Shown here: in pieces, positions 49,019 to 60,870 of the stretch
Numbering within the stretch: position 1 is the first letter of the stretch
Layout: every line of letters begins with the position of its first letter
DNA from: Anaeramoeba flamelloides
Taxonomy: Eukaryota; Metamonada; Anaeramoebidae
Direction: 5' to 3'
Assembly (NCBI GenBank): GCA_027625915.1
Contig: JANTQA010000023.1
Coordinates: 22,692,001-22,756,000 of the forward strand
DNA length: 64,000 nt
Program-made: the position numbers and the translations under genes
Notes under the pieces: model-generated
The model's input: only the letters and a program-made list of their open reading frames with translations
What the model was told of the DNA's origin: nothing
The model's database searches: none

Positions 49019-49358
49019 TTTAAATTAAATAAGAAAAAAAGAACCAAGATATTAATATGAATTTGTTTTTTACCGTGGCACAAAGCCGGTTGTATTAAAG
49101 TTATTTTTTCATTAATCATACTTTGTGATATTTTGTGACAAATATAATTTTATACTTTACATTTTTTTCTTTTAGATTCTTTTTACACTTCGTTAAGTTG
49201 TGTATTTATTTAAGACAGCATTAAAATTAACCATTCTATTCTTTAGGTTTTATTGTATCCACTTTCATTAAATAAAATTTTCAAAAAAAAAAAATAACAT
49301 TTGATAATTTTTCATTTTTAAAAATTTCACTTATAATAATCCTTGTTATTTAATAAAA

Positions 49359-49559
49359 TACAGTCAGTTTCACTTTTAAGGCACAAACTTTCAACGAAAT
49401 TTAAGGTACAAAAAAATCTCAAATTAAAGCACAAAATTTGGAATTTTTATTTTTACAATTTATTTTTACTAGAATTTGAATTTTGTGCCTTAATTTGAGA
49501 TTTTTTTTGTGCCTTAAATTTCTTTGGAAGTTTGTACCTTAAAAGTGAAACTGGCTGTA
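49359..49559. mobile_element. Tc1/mariner-type MITE, copy 6
   Basis: TA-CAGTCAGTTTCACTTTT at the left and GTGAAACTGGCTG-TA at the right, 201 bp. Both TA borders are intact. It lies 340 bp from the degraded copy 5. Confidence 0.9.
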
Positions 49560-51230
49560 TCTTATATCAAAAAAAAAATTTTATTTTCGGATATTTATTA
49601 CCTTAAGTTGAAAATACAATTTTATAGTGAGGTTTTTTTTTTAAATTTATTGTAAAAAATTAGGAATTTTTTTTCTTCGTAGTTAAATGTTCATTTTATT
49701 ATATTTTAAAATTATTATAAATTGGATGATTAAATTTCAATTCAGGGTCCATTTTTTCTTCAATGGAAGGATTATTTTTTGATATAAATTGAAACAATTA
49801 TTTATTTTTTTTTTGTTTTTTCCATTGTGTATTTTTTTAAATTTTGAAATAAACATTAAATTTATGAAATTTTAGGTTTATTCCAAAAAGTGAAAAATAA
49901 ACACCGTTAGGTTCTCCAGAATTTAAAATAATTGGGTAAAATAAATGATTTTATTCTGTCCTTTTAAATTCTGGAAAACCGTACAAGAATATCTATCAAG
50001 TACTATAAAGTTCCTAATAGTGACTCTAGTTTTTTTTTTAATTTGTGAAATAAAATGAAAATTTAAGAAATTTTTCTTTAATTTCTAAGTTTCAAAAAAC
50101 ATAACAGTACTAGAACAGAATTCGGGAGAATCTGGTAAAATTTTTAATTTTACTCTATTTTGTCTAATTCAGTAAATTTTTACTGTGAATATCTGGAGTT
50201 TTTCTGTTTATTATGAAAATCAAGAGATTTTGGAAATAAAAAGAAAACTTTAAAAAACTTAATATTTCTTTTTTGTTTTTAATTTTTAAAATAAAAAGAA
50301 AATCTATGTAATAATCTGTTTATTTCCCGATGAAAAAACAAAAAAAGTAGTTAACAAAATTTTTCTTGTGTTCTAAAAAAATGGAGTATAATCAATTGTT
50401 TTAATATATTCGTTTAAATTCTTTAAAATATAAAAATACATGCATTTTTCGGAATTTAAAAACTCTTTATATTTCAATTTATATATTTATTTTATTTTTG
50501 TTCCATTAAATCCGTTTAATGTCAGTTGATTTTATCGTTTTTCGGTTGTGTTAAATTGAATTAATTTTTGTTTTTACTCCTTCTGTTTTGGGAGAAATGT
50601 CGTCAAGTGTCGTAGAGTACCTAGGTTTTCGTGGGGTTTTCTATTTTAATTATGAAGTGTTCTAGGGTTTGTTTACTTTTTGAAATAAACAGAAAATTTT
50701 AATAAATTTTCGGTTTATTCTAAAAATTAAAAAAAACCTACCGAAAATTTATCGATTTTCCAAATAAATAGAAAACTCAAGAAAACATAACGATGTTTTT
50801 TTTTTAAATTTGAGAAATAAAAACGAAAATTTATGAAATTTTCTTTTAATTTCTAAAATTCAAAAAAAAAGCTAACGACAGTTTTCCAGAATTGGAAATA
50901 ATTTAGTAAAATCCAGATTTTCACTCAATTCTTTCAAATCCTGAAAACCTAACAACTAATGATTATTTTTAATTTGATCATATAAATGATATTATAATTT
51001 CTTTTACTTTAATACTTTAATAATTTTTCTTATCTCTTTTATTTAGTAAATTTTCTTTGATTACTCCTTTCTCACAATAAAAAAATAAATAAATAAATTT
51101 GATTAATTTTACAAAATACGAGAGATTTTTTTTTTTAATTTCTTTTTATTGACAGAAATTATCATATTTTTGAATTTTAATTCAGTTTTCTATATAAAAA
51201 AATGTATCATTTTTTTTTTTTTTTTTTTGT

Positions 51231-51970
51231 AGATTCCGGTAGGGTATGAATTAATTCTCAAATTTAATAAATTATTGTTATTATTCAAAATTGAAAATTT
51301 CCAAACTGTGTGCTAATTGGCTTAATATAAAAGATTTAAATAATCTAATATTCAAAATAGTATTCAGAGAATTGTTATTTCATAATTGTTTGTAATTATA
51401 ATACCTTTTTTTCGTTTTTTTTTATTAGTAAAACTATATGTCCTTAATAAAATTAAGCACTATTTTTTTCTGATTAATATTTTTCGAAATCAAGAACTAA
51501 CTTAATTCAATTAACCACTGTGATAATTTTTTTTAGAATAAAAACACTCTCAACTTTTGAATATCGAAAATATTTTTTGAAATTAGTGTGCACTTTTTTA
51601 TTTTTTTTTGAAAAATTTGGGTTGAGAAAAGTTTGAAATCAAAGAATAAGTTAATATATTAAATTAGAATGCTTTTCCAGAAAGTTTATCCTTTTAGTTT
51701 AACTTTTTTTTAATTTTACCATTTAAAACTAAAAAAAACATTTGAAGACCAAATTAGTGCCTTTTGTGAAAAGAAAATTCCCTATAATTTAGAATTTGCT
51801 TTTGTGAATGAGTTAAAACAAGATAGTGTATCTAAAAATATACACAATTTCAAGGTTGAAATCAAGGATTTTGGCAAAAAATGTTTTCAAGAAAAAGCTA
51901 AATTGAAACTTTATTTATTTTTATTTTATCATTTTGTTTTTTTAATTGTATTAATGGAAAGTATTTGATC
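51231..51970 (+). CDS. Candidate small gene or remnant, structure unresolved
   Basis: An 83-codon open stretch lacking an ATG (about 51706-51966) contains FEDQISAFCEKKIPYN and FVNELKQDSVSKNIHN, too balanced in composition to be random AT-rich translation. An upstream stretch after an AG acceptor (51231-51311, contains IPVGYELILKFNKLL) may be another exon. No start, no confident splice between them, and no recognised family. Confidence 0.3.
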
Positions 51971-52123
51971 AGTTTTTCATTTTTAGTGTTTTTTGGGTCG
52001 TAGGGACATATTGTGATGTTAATCAAAATAAATAGTCAAATATTAATTTTTTTTTTATATCTTCTGATTAATGGGTTTTATCATAAATAGATTGTATGGT
52101 AAATTGAAAATCAAAATTTATTT

Positions 52124-52462
52124 TTAAAAGCCTCCTAGTGTATGAATCTTAAACTCTCCATTTCTGATTTTGAAAAAATAAAAAAAAATCAGTTCATTTT
52201 TTGTCTTTGCATGCTTTTATTAAAATTTAAAATAAGTCCAAGGTTGATCAACCAAGAACCAAAACCATTCTGTCGTGTACCTTACCCAATATAATCTTCT
52301 TTTGAATTTGTGGATTTTAAAGCCTTGATCAATTTCAAAAAAATAACTCTTTTTTTTTTTATTTTTTATTTTTTATTTTTTTCAGCCTAGGTATTTACAG
52401 ATAGGATGGCACCAATACACACAACTTGAACCATATCTAAATTGGCTTGCGGGGTGTTAGAA
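52124..52462 (-). CDS. 3' end of an unidentified multi-exon gene
   Basis: Three small exons, 52462-52399, 52323-52286 and 52163-52124, have AG acceptors, GTAAAT/GTAAGG donors and matching phases. They encode about 46 C-terminal residues (contains NLDMVQVVCIGAILS, ALKSTNSKEDYIG, and ends GEFKIHTLGGF before TAA). Upstream exons were not resolved. A good candidate on the same strand is 53437-53367 (contains ELKEYKVQKHTTIGEYKH, with acceptor TTTAG and donor GTGAAT), and coding-like pieces lie at 52.68-52.86 kb. Family not recognised. Exons this short are why no long open frame shows. Confidence 0.45.
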
Positions 52463-54011
52463 CTTAAATAATGTAAATTTTTAAACAATAATAAGTACTT
52501 TTATTTGAAAAATTTTGATCAGAATCTCCAAATTAGTAAATGAAAATACTTTTTTTTACAAAAATTCAAAAAAAAGTAAAATTTTCTCTTTTTCATCAAA
52601 AAGTCGAATTTAATCTTTCAAGATCTTTGCAATTCTTTTTTGAAAATTTTTACAAAGAACTCAATTTCTTGTTTATGTATTGTTGACGTCTATTGGTTTG
52701 CTTCTTTTATTTCTGCTTTGAGTTGATATTTTTTGTCTGGGTTAGTTTCGCCACTGTAGTTGTTTATGTTATATATTGAAAATCGTTGAATAATTGTTTG
52801 TTTGGTACTTTTTGATTCCACTGTTTGACGTATTTCCCTGAGAAAAGACTTCATATTCATAGAAAGTTTTGAATTGAAAAAAGAAAATAATCTTAAATTT
52901 TTACCCTTTTATTCTTTAAATACCAACCTGGAATTGAACAGAGTTTGAGTAACAAAGCACTAGTAACTGTTTTAAAAAAAAAAAATGATTGGACAAAGTC
53001 CCCTAAATTGTATTTCTAAGGGTATAGGTAAGTGAGTTTTGAAAGGAATACAAAAAATAAAACAAAAAAAAAATAATAAATACAGTTTTTTGCAATTTTA
53101 ACAATGCCTATTTTTGAAGAAAGGATCCGATGAACAACAACTGATTTGGTTAAAAAATAAATAGTTTAAAATTTTACTTTGGCTTCCGAAAAAAGTATTT
53201 GAAAGATCCCAATCAAATTGAAACTCTTACATTTCCTTAATCCGTTTTGTTCAAATTTTCCTGTTGAGTTAGTGTTTTGAGTGATTTTTATGAAAAGTCT
53301 TGGGATTTTTTGTTTTTTTTTTTGGAATGATGAGAGAAAGGTTGTTGCTTTTATTTTTCAATTCACCTTAAACGACAAGTTAGGTGTTTGTATTCCCCGA
53401 TCGTTGTATGTTTTTGGACTTTATACTCTTTCAGTTCCTAAACTCGAGTCCTTTTGTTTTTCTTTCTTTGAAAAAAGTATTGAATTTTGAGAGAAATCCC
53501 ATTTTTGTTAGAAAACAAATTGCATTTTTCAAAAGGAGGTTTCTGAGAAATTTTCTTGGAATTACATTTAATTTTTGTGTGTTTAATCTTATCAAAAACA
53601 AAAAAAAAAGATAACTTTGGAATTTTATCTTAAAAAAAACTCAATTTTTAAGTTTTATGTTCTCATAAAACAAACAATTTGTTCAAATTATGTTTAAAAG
53701 GAAACTTTTAATTTTTACAAAATTTTCTTTTGTGTTCTTTCATCAAATGAGATCGGAAGCAAAGGATTGTTTTTTTCTTAAAATGTATGTCACAATTGAA
53801 ATATATGAACTTAAGGTTTCAAAATAGATTAATTCAAGATTCTACTAAATTACAAAAAATTGAAAATTTTAAAAAAAAAGGTAAATTTATCAACACACTC
53901 CAAAAACCATTCAAATTTCCCAGAATTAATTGAATGATAGAGAATTACAAAATTTTCCATTTCATTTTTTTATTTATTTAGGTTTGTGTAAAACTTTTTT
54001 TCACTTTTTGT

Positions 54012-54012
54012 T

Positions 54013-54049
<37 letters not shown>

Positions 54050-54055
54050 CTTTTT

Positions 54056-54106
<51 letters not shown>
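54012..54106 (+). repeat. Poly(T) block upstream of the WH2-SH3 gene
   Basis: About 95 nt of nearly pure T in two runs, ending 115 nt before the ATG at 54221. It could be a nucleosome-excluding promoter element or just homopolymer expansion. Confidence 0.7.
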
Positions 54107-54113
<7 letters not shown>

Positions 54114-54220
54114 AATTTTTTTTTGTATCTAAATTATGATCCTCTAAATTCTTTTATATTTTTTTTTATCTTCTTTTCTCTTACATTTTCTTTCAATACA
54201 ATACCAATTAGGAATAAACA

Positions 54221-56404
54221 ATGTGGCGTAGAAAAAAAAAAAACACAAAAAGTAGTAGTGGTGGAGGTGGTGGGCCTCCACCTCCAAAAATGGGTGGCGG
54301 ACCACCAAATTTGGGAGGACCACCAGACCTTTCAAAAGGTGTACCTAAAATTGATAAAAGTAGGAAAAATCTTTTGGGTTCAATTGAAGGATTTAAAGCC
54401 AAAAAACTTAAAAAAACTGAAACAAACGATAGATCTGGACCCCAGCTTTCCAAGAATAATGGTGGTGGCGGCGGAAGAGGTGGAAGAGGTGGAAGAGGCG
54501 GAAGAGGAGGAGGAGGTGGTGGTGGAGGAGGATTATTTGGTGGTGGATTTCCCCAATTAAGATCAACTGGAAGAGGTGGTGGAGGTGGAAGAAGCACAGG
54601 TGGTGGAATGGGTGGAGGACAAAGAAAGATGGGTGGAGGATCTAGAGGAGTAATTAATTTTATTCTTTTTTTTTTTTTTTTCATGAGTTTATTTTATTTT
54701 TTTTTTTTTTTTTTTAAAATTTTTTTGTTTTTTTTTTCTTGACTTAATATTTAGAGTTTCGTTTGTTTTTTGTTTTTTTTTTTTTTTTTTTTGTTTTTAG
54801 TAAAACCATTTTTCAAAATTGGGTTTCTCAATTAGTGAAAAAAGTTGTGAAATTCAATTTAAATGATTACTTTTTTTTTTATTTTATTTTTTTTTTTTTA
54901 AATTTTCTATGTGTTTTTGTTCACTTGAATGTTATATTTTTTTATTTTATTTTTTTTTTTTTTTTTTTTTCTTCATGCAAACAAATTTTCTCATTATTTT
55001 TTACTTTTACTTTTATTTTAATTCTTAAAATTTAAAAGGGTTTTGGAGGAAGCAAACCCAAAGTTGGAGGAGGTGGAAGAGGTGGATTTTCTCAATTGAA
55101 ATCAACAGGAAGAGGAACTGGAGGTGGAAGAGGAACTGGAGGTGGATTTAACAAACCCAAAACAGGAGGAGGATTTGGAGGAAACAGAGGAGGTGGTGGA
55201 TTTGGTGGAAGAGGAACAGGAGGTGGAAGAGGAACTGGCGGAGGATTTAATAACAAACCAAAAACAGGTGGTGGATTCGGAGGAAATAAACCAAAAATGA
55301 TGCCCAAACCAAAACCAAAACCAAAACCTGTTGAAATGAAAGATATGTATAAAGCACTTTTCCCATTCAATGGACAAGACGAATCTGAATTATCATTTAA
55401 AGAAGGAGATTTAATCGAACTTGTTTCCAAAGGTGAAGGCGATGGGTGGTTGGAAGGAAAATTGAATGGTAAAACAGGATGGTTCCCAGAAAATTATGTA
55501 GAACTTACAAAAGTTGCTGTTGAAAAACCAAAACCAAAACCAATGAATACTCCAAAAAATACTGTAACTATTTGTTTTTATTTTTTTTTTATTTCACGCT
55601 TATAACAAATAAGAAGATCAAAAAATTGTTCAAGAAAATTAATAAATATACTTTTTTGATATTTAAAATTCTCTTCTTAATTTGTAACTTATAATACTGT
55701 AGGGATTTGGAGGAAACAAACCCAAAACAGGAGGATTTGGAAGACAGAAAACAACTGGTGGATTTAATAACAAACCCAAAACAGGAGGATTTGGAAGGCA
55801 ACAAACAACTGGCGGATTTAATAACAAACCCAAAACAGGAGGTGGATTCGGAGGAAACAAACCAAAAACTGGTGGCTTTGGAGGAAACAAACCCCAAACA
55901 GGAGGATTTGGAAGACAACAAACAACTGGTGGATTTAATAACAAACCAAAAACAGGTGGTGGATTCGGAGGAAACAAACCAAAAATAGGAGGATTTGGCG
56001 GAAACAAACCAAAACCTGTCGAAATGAAAGATATGTATAAAGCACTTTTCCCATTCAATGGACAAGACGAATCTGAATTATCATTTAAAGAAGGAGATTT
56101 AATCGAACTTGTTTCCAAAGGTGAAGGCGATGGATGGTTGGAAGGAAAATTGAATGGTAAAACAGGATGGTTCCCAGAAAATTATGTAGAACTTACAAAA
56201 GTTGCTGTTGAAAAACCAAAACCAGTGAATAATTCTTCTAGTGGAAAAGTTAATAAGCCAAAACCACCCAAGCCTATCCCCCATGATTTCCAACCTGGCG
56301 ATACTTTAGAAATTATTAAGGATAATAATGATGGTACTTTTGATGTAATTTTAAATGGTGGTCAAAAACAATTGGTTATTGTTTTAAATGAATCAATACT
56401 CTAA
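54221..56404 (+). CDS. WIP/verprolin-like WH2 protein with two SH3 domains, three exons
   Basis: Exons 54221-54649, 55039-55563 and 55703-56404 join in phase 0 to 551 aa. Residues 14-40 are Gly/Pro-rich. Residues about 47-75 hold a WH2 actin-binding motif (LLGSIEGFKAKKLKK then TNDRSGP), matching the verprolin/WIP consensus with LKKT. Long Gly-Gly-Phe-Gly and Lys-Pro repeats follow. Two SH3 domains (about 245-300 and 428-483; ALFPFNGQDESELSFKEGD, GWFPENYVEL) are nearly identical in DNA. The last 60 residues contain PGDTLEIIKDNNDGTFDV. It probably binds actin monomers and recruits proline-rich partners at the cortex. WIP proteins normally supply proline ligands and carry no SH3, so the architecture is unusual. 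Confidence 0.92.
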
Positions 56405-57366
56405 AATTTTTTTTATTATACTATTTTGCTGTTGTTGTTTTTTTTTTATTTTTATTTTTGCTCATTAAAATATTATTATTTTTTATTGGTTAACTAATTT
56501 CAAGTCAATAAAATTTTACATCGACTCTTTTACAAATCTAATTTTTTAACTTTTATTTAGTTTAATTACTTTGATGAACGAAATGTTATTTTAAAAAAAA
56601 GTTTTTTTTTTTTTATTACAATCACCAATTAACTCATTCAAAAATATTAACAATTAGATCAAAAAAAATTTCTTTACTTTATTTTTGAATTGAAATTATT
56701 TTGAATAAGAATAAAAAAGAGTTTAATCAATTGATATATCAAATTGTATTTCTTATTTTTTTTACAATATTTGATCTTTTTAAACTCAAAACTTATTGAA
56801 ATTGATAGATCACAAAAATTCATATAAAGAGTAACGGGTCTACTTTAATTTAATTTTATTTTTTGGTTGATGAAAATATCCAGACTTTACCATTTGTAGC
56901 AATTTTCATTTTTTTGTTTTATATTTTGGAGAATTTTTTATTGCTTTAAAATCCAGTGATTCTATTTCCCCATGCCACACTAGTTCTACGTTATAACACC
57001 GCGTTGAACAATAAAAACCAACCACAACCCAAATATTTCAATTTAAATAAAACAAAGAAAATGTTTTAGTTTTTTTTTTTTGAACTTAAATATTAATAAG
57101 TTCAAAGAATTTTTATTTTGTAACACACAACCCTAGATTGATTTCTCAGATCGCTGTGATTTGATTTTAATTTATGTGAGGTATCTCATTTGATTTTATT
57201 ATTTTTTATGATTTTATTTCTTTTAGCAAACTTTCAATTTAATTTAAATAATATAAAACTTTTGTTTTTTTCCACTCTTTTTACAATTTTAATTTTTTTT
57301 TTTTGCATCAGATTTTCATTTTATCTTGTCTTTTCTACATGAAAAAATTTTAATTAAACAATTTTA

Positions 57367-57403
<37 letters not shown>

Positions 57404-59325
57404 CAATTTTTCATTTATTGAATAAATTCACTTCGATCAATTTATACATGTTTCTTTTAATATGCCATTCAAAACGATTTCAAAATTTAGATAATTTTGG
57501 AATCCTACAAAAAATCTACTAAAAGCAATGTATATTTTTTAGTATTTTATGATTTCAATCAATAATAGATTAAAAATATATATTTTCATTTAGAGAACAG
57601 TATATTTATTTTAAATATTAGTAAAATATCAAAATTTTTGGAATTATCCAGAAAATTTTGTTTAGAAGATATCTTTAATGCTTAAAACTGATTTATTCTG
57701 ACTACTTTGCAACGATTTTAAAATTTTTGGAAGTTATCCAACCTTTATTTAGATTCAAAAGATTTTTTGATATAGATTGTCAGAAATTTTATTTTACTTC
57801 TTTACAAACACTCTTTAAAATATTTTGACGACTGAAAAAATAAATTGAAAAAAAAAAAAATATCCTACAGTATCCAAGAACAAGTAATAATTAAATATGA
57901 TTTACAATACACTTTTCATCGCCAAATCTATAAAAAACCGATATTTGAAAAATTAAAAAAAAAAAATAAACCCTAAACGAAAAACAAAGCGAGTCACAAT
58001 TTTTAAAATCAGCATGTCGATTTTTTATTACCGGACTTTAACTGAAACAAATAGTTTTTCAAGAAGATTTTTGGCAATTAATTCAATTCATTTTAAAAGA
58101 AATTACACAATTACAATTTTTTAAATGGATTATTTGGGCTTTTTGGAGGTATTTTTTTAATCATTTGATCTTTTAAAAAAAAAAAAATAAAAAAGAAATA
58201 AATTATTTTTTTCATTAAAGATAAAGAAAAAGAAAACCAAAAGAAAAAATAAAATTTGAAAAATTAGAAAAAATGATTCTAATCAAAAAATATGAAAATA
58301 TTTTTTTTTTGATAAGAATATAGGGATAAACACCCAAAACAACTTTGAAAAACTTTCTACAGCAAGTCAATTGTTTTACAAATAGTTAATTTGTTTTTTA
58401 AAAAGTCCAATATCAACTATATGGTTCCAATTTATTCTTATACCCCCTCCTCAAATATATAAAAAAAAATTAAGTCTTTTGGGCAAAGTATCTGTGGTAA
58501 TTTAAGTTGGTTTAACTTAACAAAAAGTTTATAATTTACTCAGTGAGCAATTAAAGAAAAGAAACCAACAATACTTTAATTACAAATATTATTGAATTTT
58601 TGATCCTTTTTTGCCTTTTTGGATTCCTCTTAATTTATGATTCAGCCAAAAACTACTACTTTTTAATTTTATTTTATTTTTTTTTATATTATTTTAGAAA
58701 CTATTTAATATAAACCTGAAAATACCAGAAAATAGAAAAAACTGGAAAATTTTATAACCACTCAAAGAACAAATTTTGAACAACTTCTCAGAAATACTGG
58801 TACCCATATACCCAGTTTAACAACAAATTACAAATTTTATTTTAGAAAAAATTTTCTCCTCAAATATTCCAAATTCAAAAAAATTAATTTTTGGGAAATA
58901 GTATTCAACATATTTTATGTGAAAGAAATTGATATCTTAGATGAATGTAGCATTTCTGATCATTTCGAAATGGTACTAAATGAGAGAAAATGTCTCTGTA
59001 ATGGTTATTTCAAATTTTGCCTCATTACCCATAATTTTTTAATCTAGAAGACAACCCAAAAATAACCGACTAATATCTAATCATACAATACCCATATCCA
59101 ACATAAGGTGACCCAAATCAAACCTTATTTAACTTGCCATCCCATAAAAGTAATTAATTTAATCTAACACAACACACCCTAACATACACTACCAATACAA
59201 TTGCCTGACATACCCATAACCCATCCTAATAACGACTAACATACACTAACATATACTCAAAAGGTACCAATAACTCTTCAGAGAGTTTAAAGGGGAAAAT
59301 ACAAAAAAAAATTATATTTGTCTTT
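56405..59325. other. AT-rich spacer with a G-poor strand segment
   Basis: No gene recognised. About 59045-59290 is nearly free of G on the plus strand and contains loose repeats of CTAACATACACTA. A poly(T) run lies at 57371-57404. Confidence 0.5.
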
Positions 59326-60070
59326 CAGAGATTAGAGTTTACCAAGGAGAAGCCTACAGCCAATGTATGGTGTTATTCGGCCAAATTACATTAGTGCTAC
59401 ATTGTTTAAATGTCTCTAGAAAATCGATCAGTCAAATAATAATATTTGTTGATCTCATCAATTAAAAATGATCTATGTATTAGTAAAAAACCCAGCAATT
59501 TCATAATAAAATCTGCATTTTGCCAAAAATTTAAAATGTTGAATTATCAATATTCAGACTCCAAAGTTGTAAAAAATATTTCTTAAATTTATGTCAAAAT
59601 GCAATTAGTTATTAAATAATTCTCATTTTTTTTTAAATTAAATAATTAATTTGATTCTTTTGACCAAAATTATTTCTTAAATCATGCAAATATATTGATG
59701 TTACAATTATCTTTATAAAAAGGAAAAAAAAACTAATCTGTCTTTGGGTTTTTATGTGAATGATAATTGAGTAAATCTTTGGAAATACAAAATTCAAAAA
59801 ATAGTTACTTTTGGAAGTTCTTAATATGAATTATTAAATACTGGAATACTATTATTTGGGGGTTCCGATTTTTAGTTTTGGAAAGGAAATAAAAAATTTT
59901 TAAAAATGATAATTTTTAATAGTGATCCTTAGTAAAATATTGTAACAATTTATTGTGTAATAAGATTTAAAATTGATTTTTCGAGACATTCTGACCATGG
60001 CACATTAATATCGTATACACCCAATTATTATATATTTTGATTATATAGAAATATATGGTGACGCCAAACC
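59326..60070. mobile_element. Foldback element with long TIRs, copy 4
   Basis: The left end contains GATTAGAGTTTACCAAGGAG and the right end contains the complementary arm (GATATATAGAAATATATGG-like, then GGTGACGCC). Internal blocks (AACTAATCTGTCTTTGGG, AATAGTTACTTTTGGAA) match copies 1 and 3. About 745 bp, non-coding. Confidence 0.7.
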
Positions 60071-60289
60071 ACATAAATAAAATTGTAATTTTGAAGTTAA
60101 ACTGTGTATATATACTAGGGTTTCTTAGAAGATGTTCAAAAAGTGTTTTTTAAGGATTATAAAATTTTCTATATTTTTGATTTTTGGGTTGTTTGGGGGA
60201 TATTTCAAATACCCTTATTTAACGGAGAAGTTTTTAATTCTTCTTATCTTTAGTTTTTTTTTTTAATTTTTGATTTTGTTTCAAAAATC

Positions 60290-60870
60290 TATTATTTTCG
60301 AATCAAAAAAAAAAGTAAAAAAAAAATTACCATTAGATTTTCCAGAATTTAAACAAATTAAGTTAAATCTTTGATTTACATCTATTCTTTTGAATATTGG
60401 AAAATCATCATTATCTTTTCTTGAATTTTCTGTTTATTTGGAAAATCAAAAAAAAATTTCGTTAGGCTTTCTTGAGTTTTCTGAGTATTTGTGAAGTGTT
60501 CTAAGTTTTTTTGAGGTTTTCTAATTTATTTCAAAGTGTTCTAGCCTTTTTTTACTTTGAAATAAACAGAAAATTTTAATAAAATTTCGTTTTATTTCAA
60601 AGTAAAAAAAACCTAACAAAAATCCATTGATTTTCCAATAAAACCGCAAACCCCAAGAAAACTGTCTTTATATATATATATATATATATATATATTTAAA
60701 TTAAAATAAAACTTTTGAAATTTTCTTTTTATTTCTCAAATTAAAAACAACAGCCATTGGCTTTTCCAGAATTTCAAAGAATTGAGCAAAATCAAAGATT
60801 TTTCTCTATTCTTTTGAATTTTAGAAAAGCTATGTACTCAACGGCACTCTACGTTACCTTTGTTAGTTTT
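60290..60870. repeat. Dispersed AT-rich foldback repeat, further copy
   Basis: TTCCAGAATTTAAACAAATT and TTCCAGAATTTCAAAGAATT blocks and their complements, with an (AT)n run at about 60669-60695. Same composite type as at 39 and 50 kb. Confidence 0.55.

Larger units (their letters stand above)
46711..51230. other. AT-rich spacer with two MITE copies and foldback repeats
   Basis: No gene recognised. Contains MITE copies at 48827-49018 and 49359-49559 and AT-rich foldback blocks at about 49.85-50.95 kb. A short GC-richer stretch near 47.96-48.01 kb has no assigned meaning. Confidence 0.5.

Noticed and set aside
53281-53614. Plus-strand frames of 69 and 76 residues
   Set aside because: Phe/Leu-rich translations that overlap a better bordered minus-strand exon.
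54054-56118. Several long frames antisense or out of frame to the WH2-SH3 gene (Pro-rich, Ser/Phe-rich)
   Set aside because: They are by-products of the Gly-rich repeat DNA. The plus-strand exons have splice sites, domains and a clear start.
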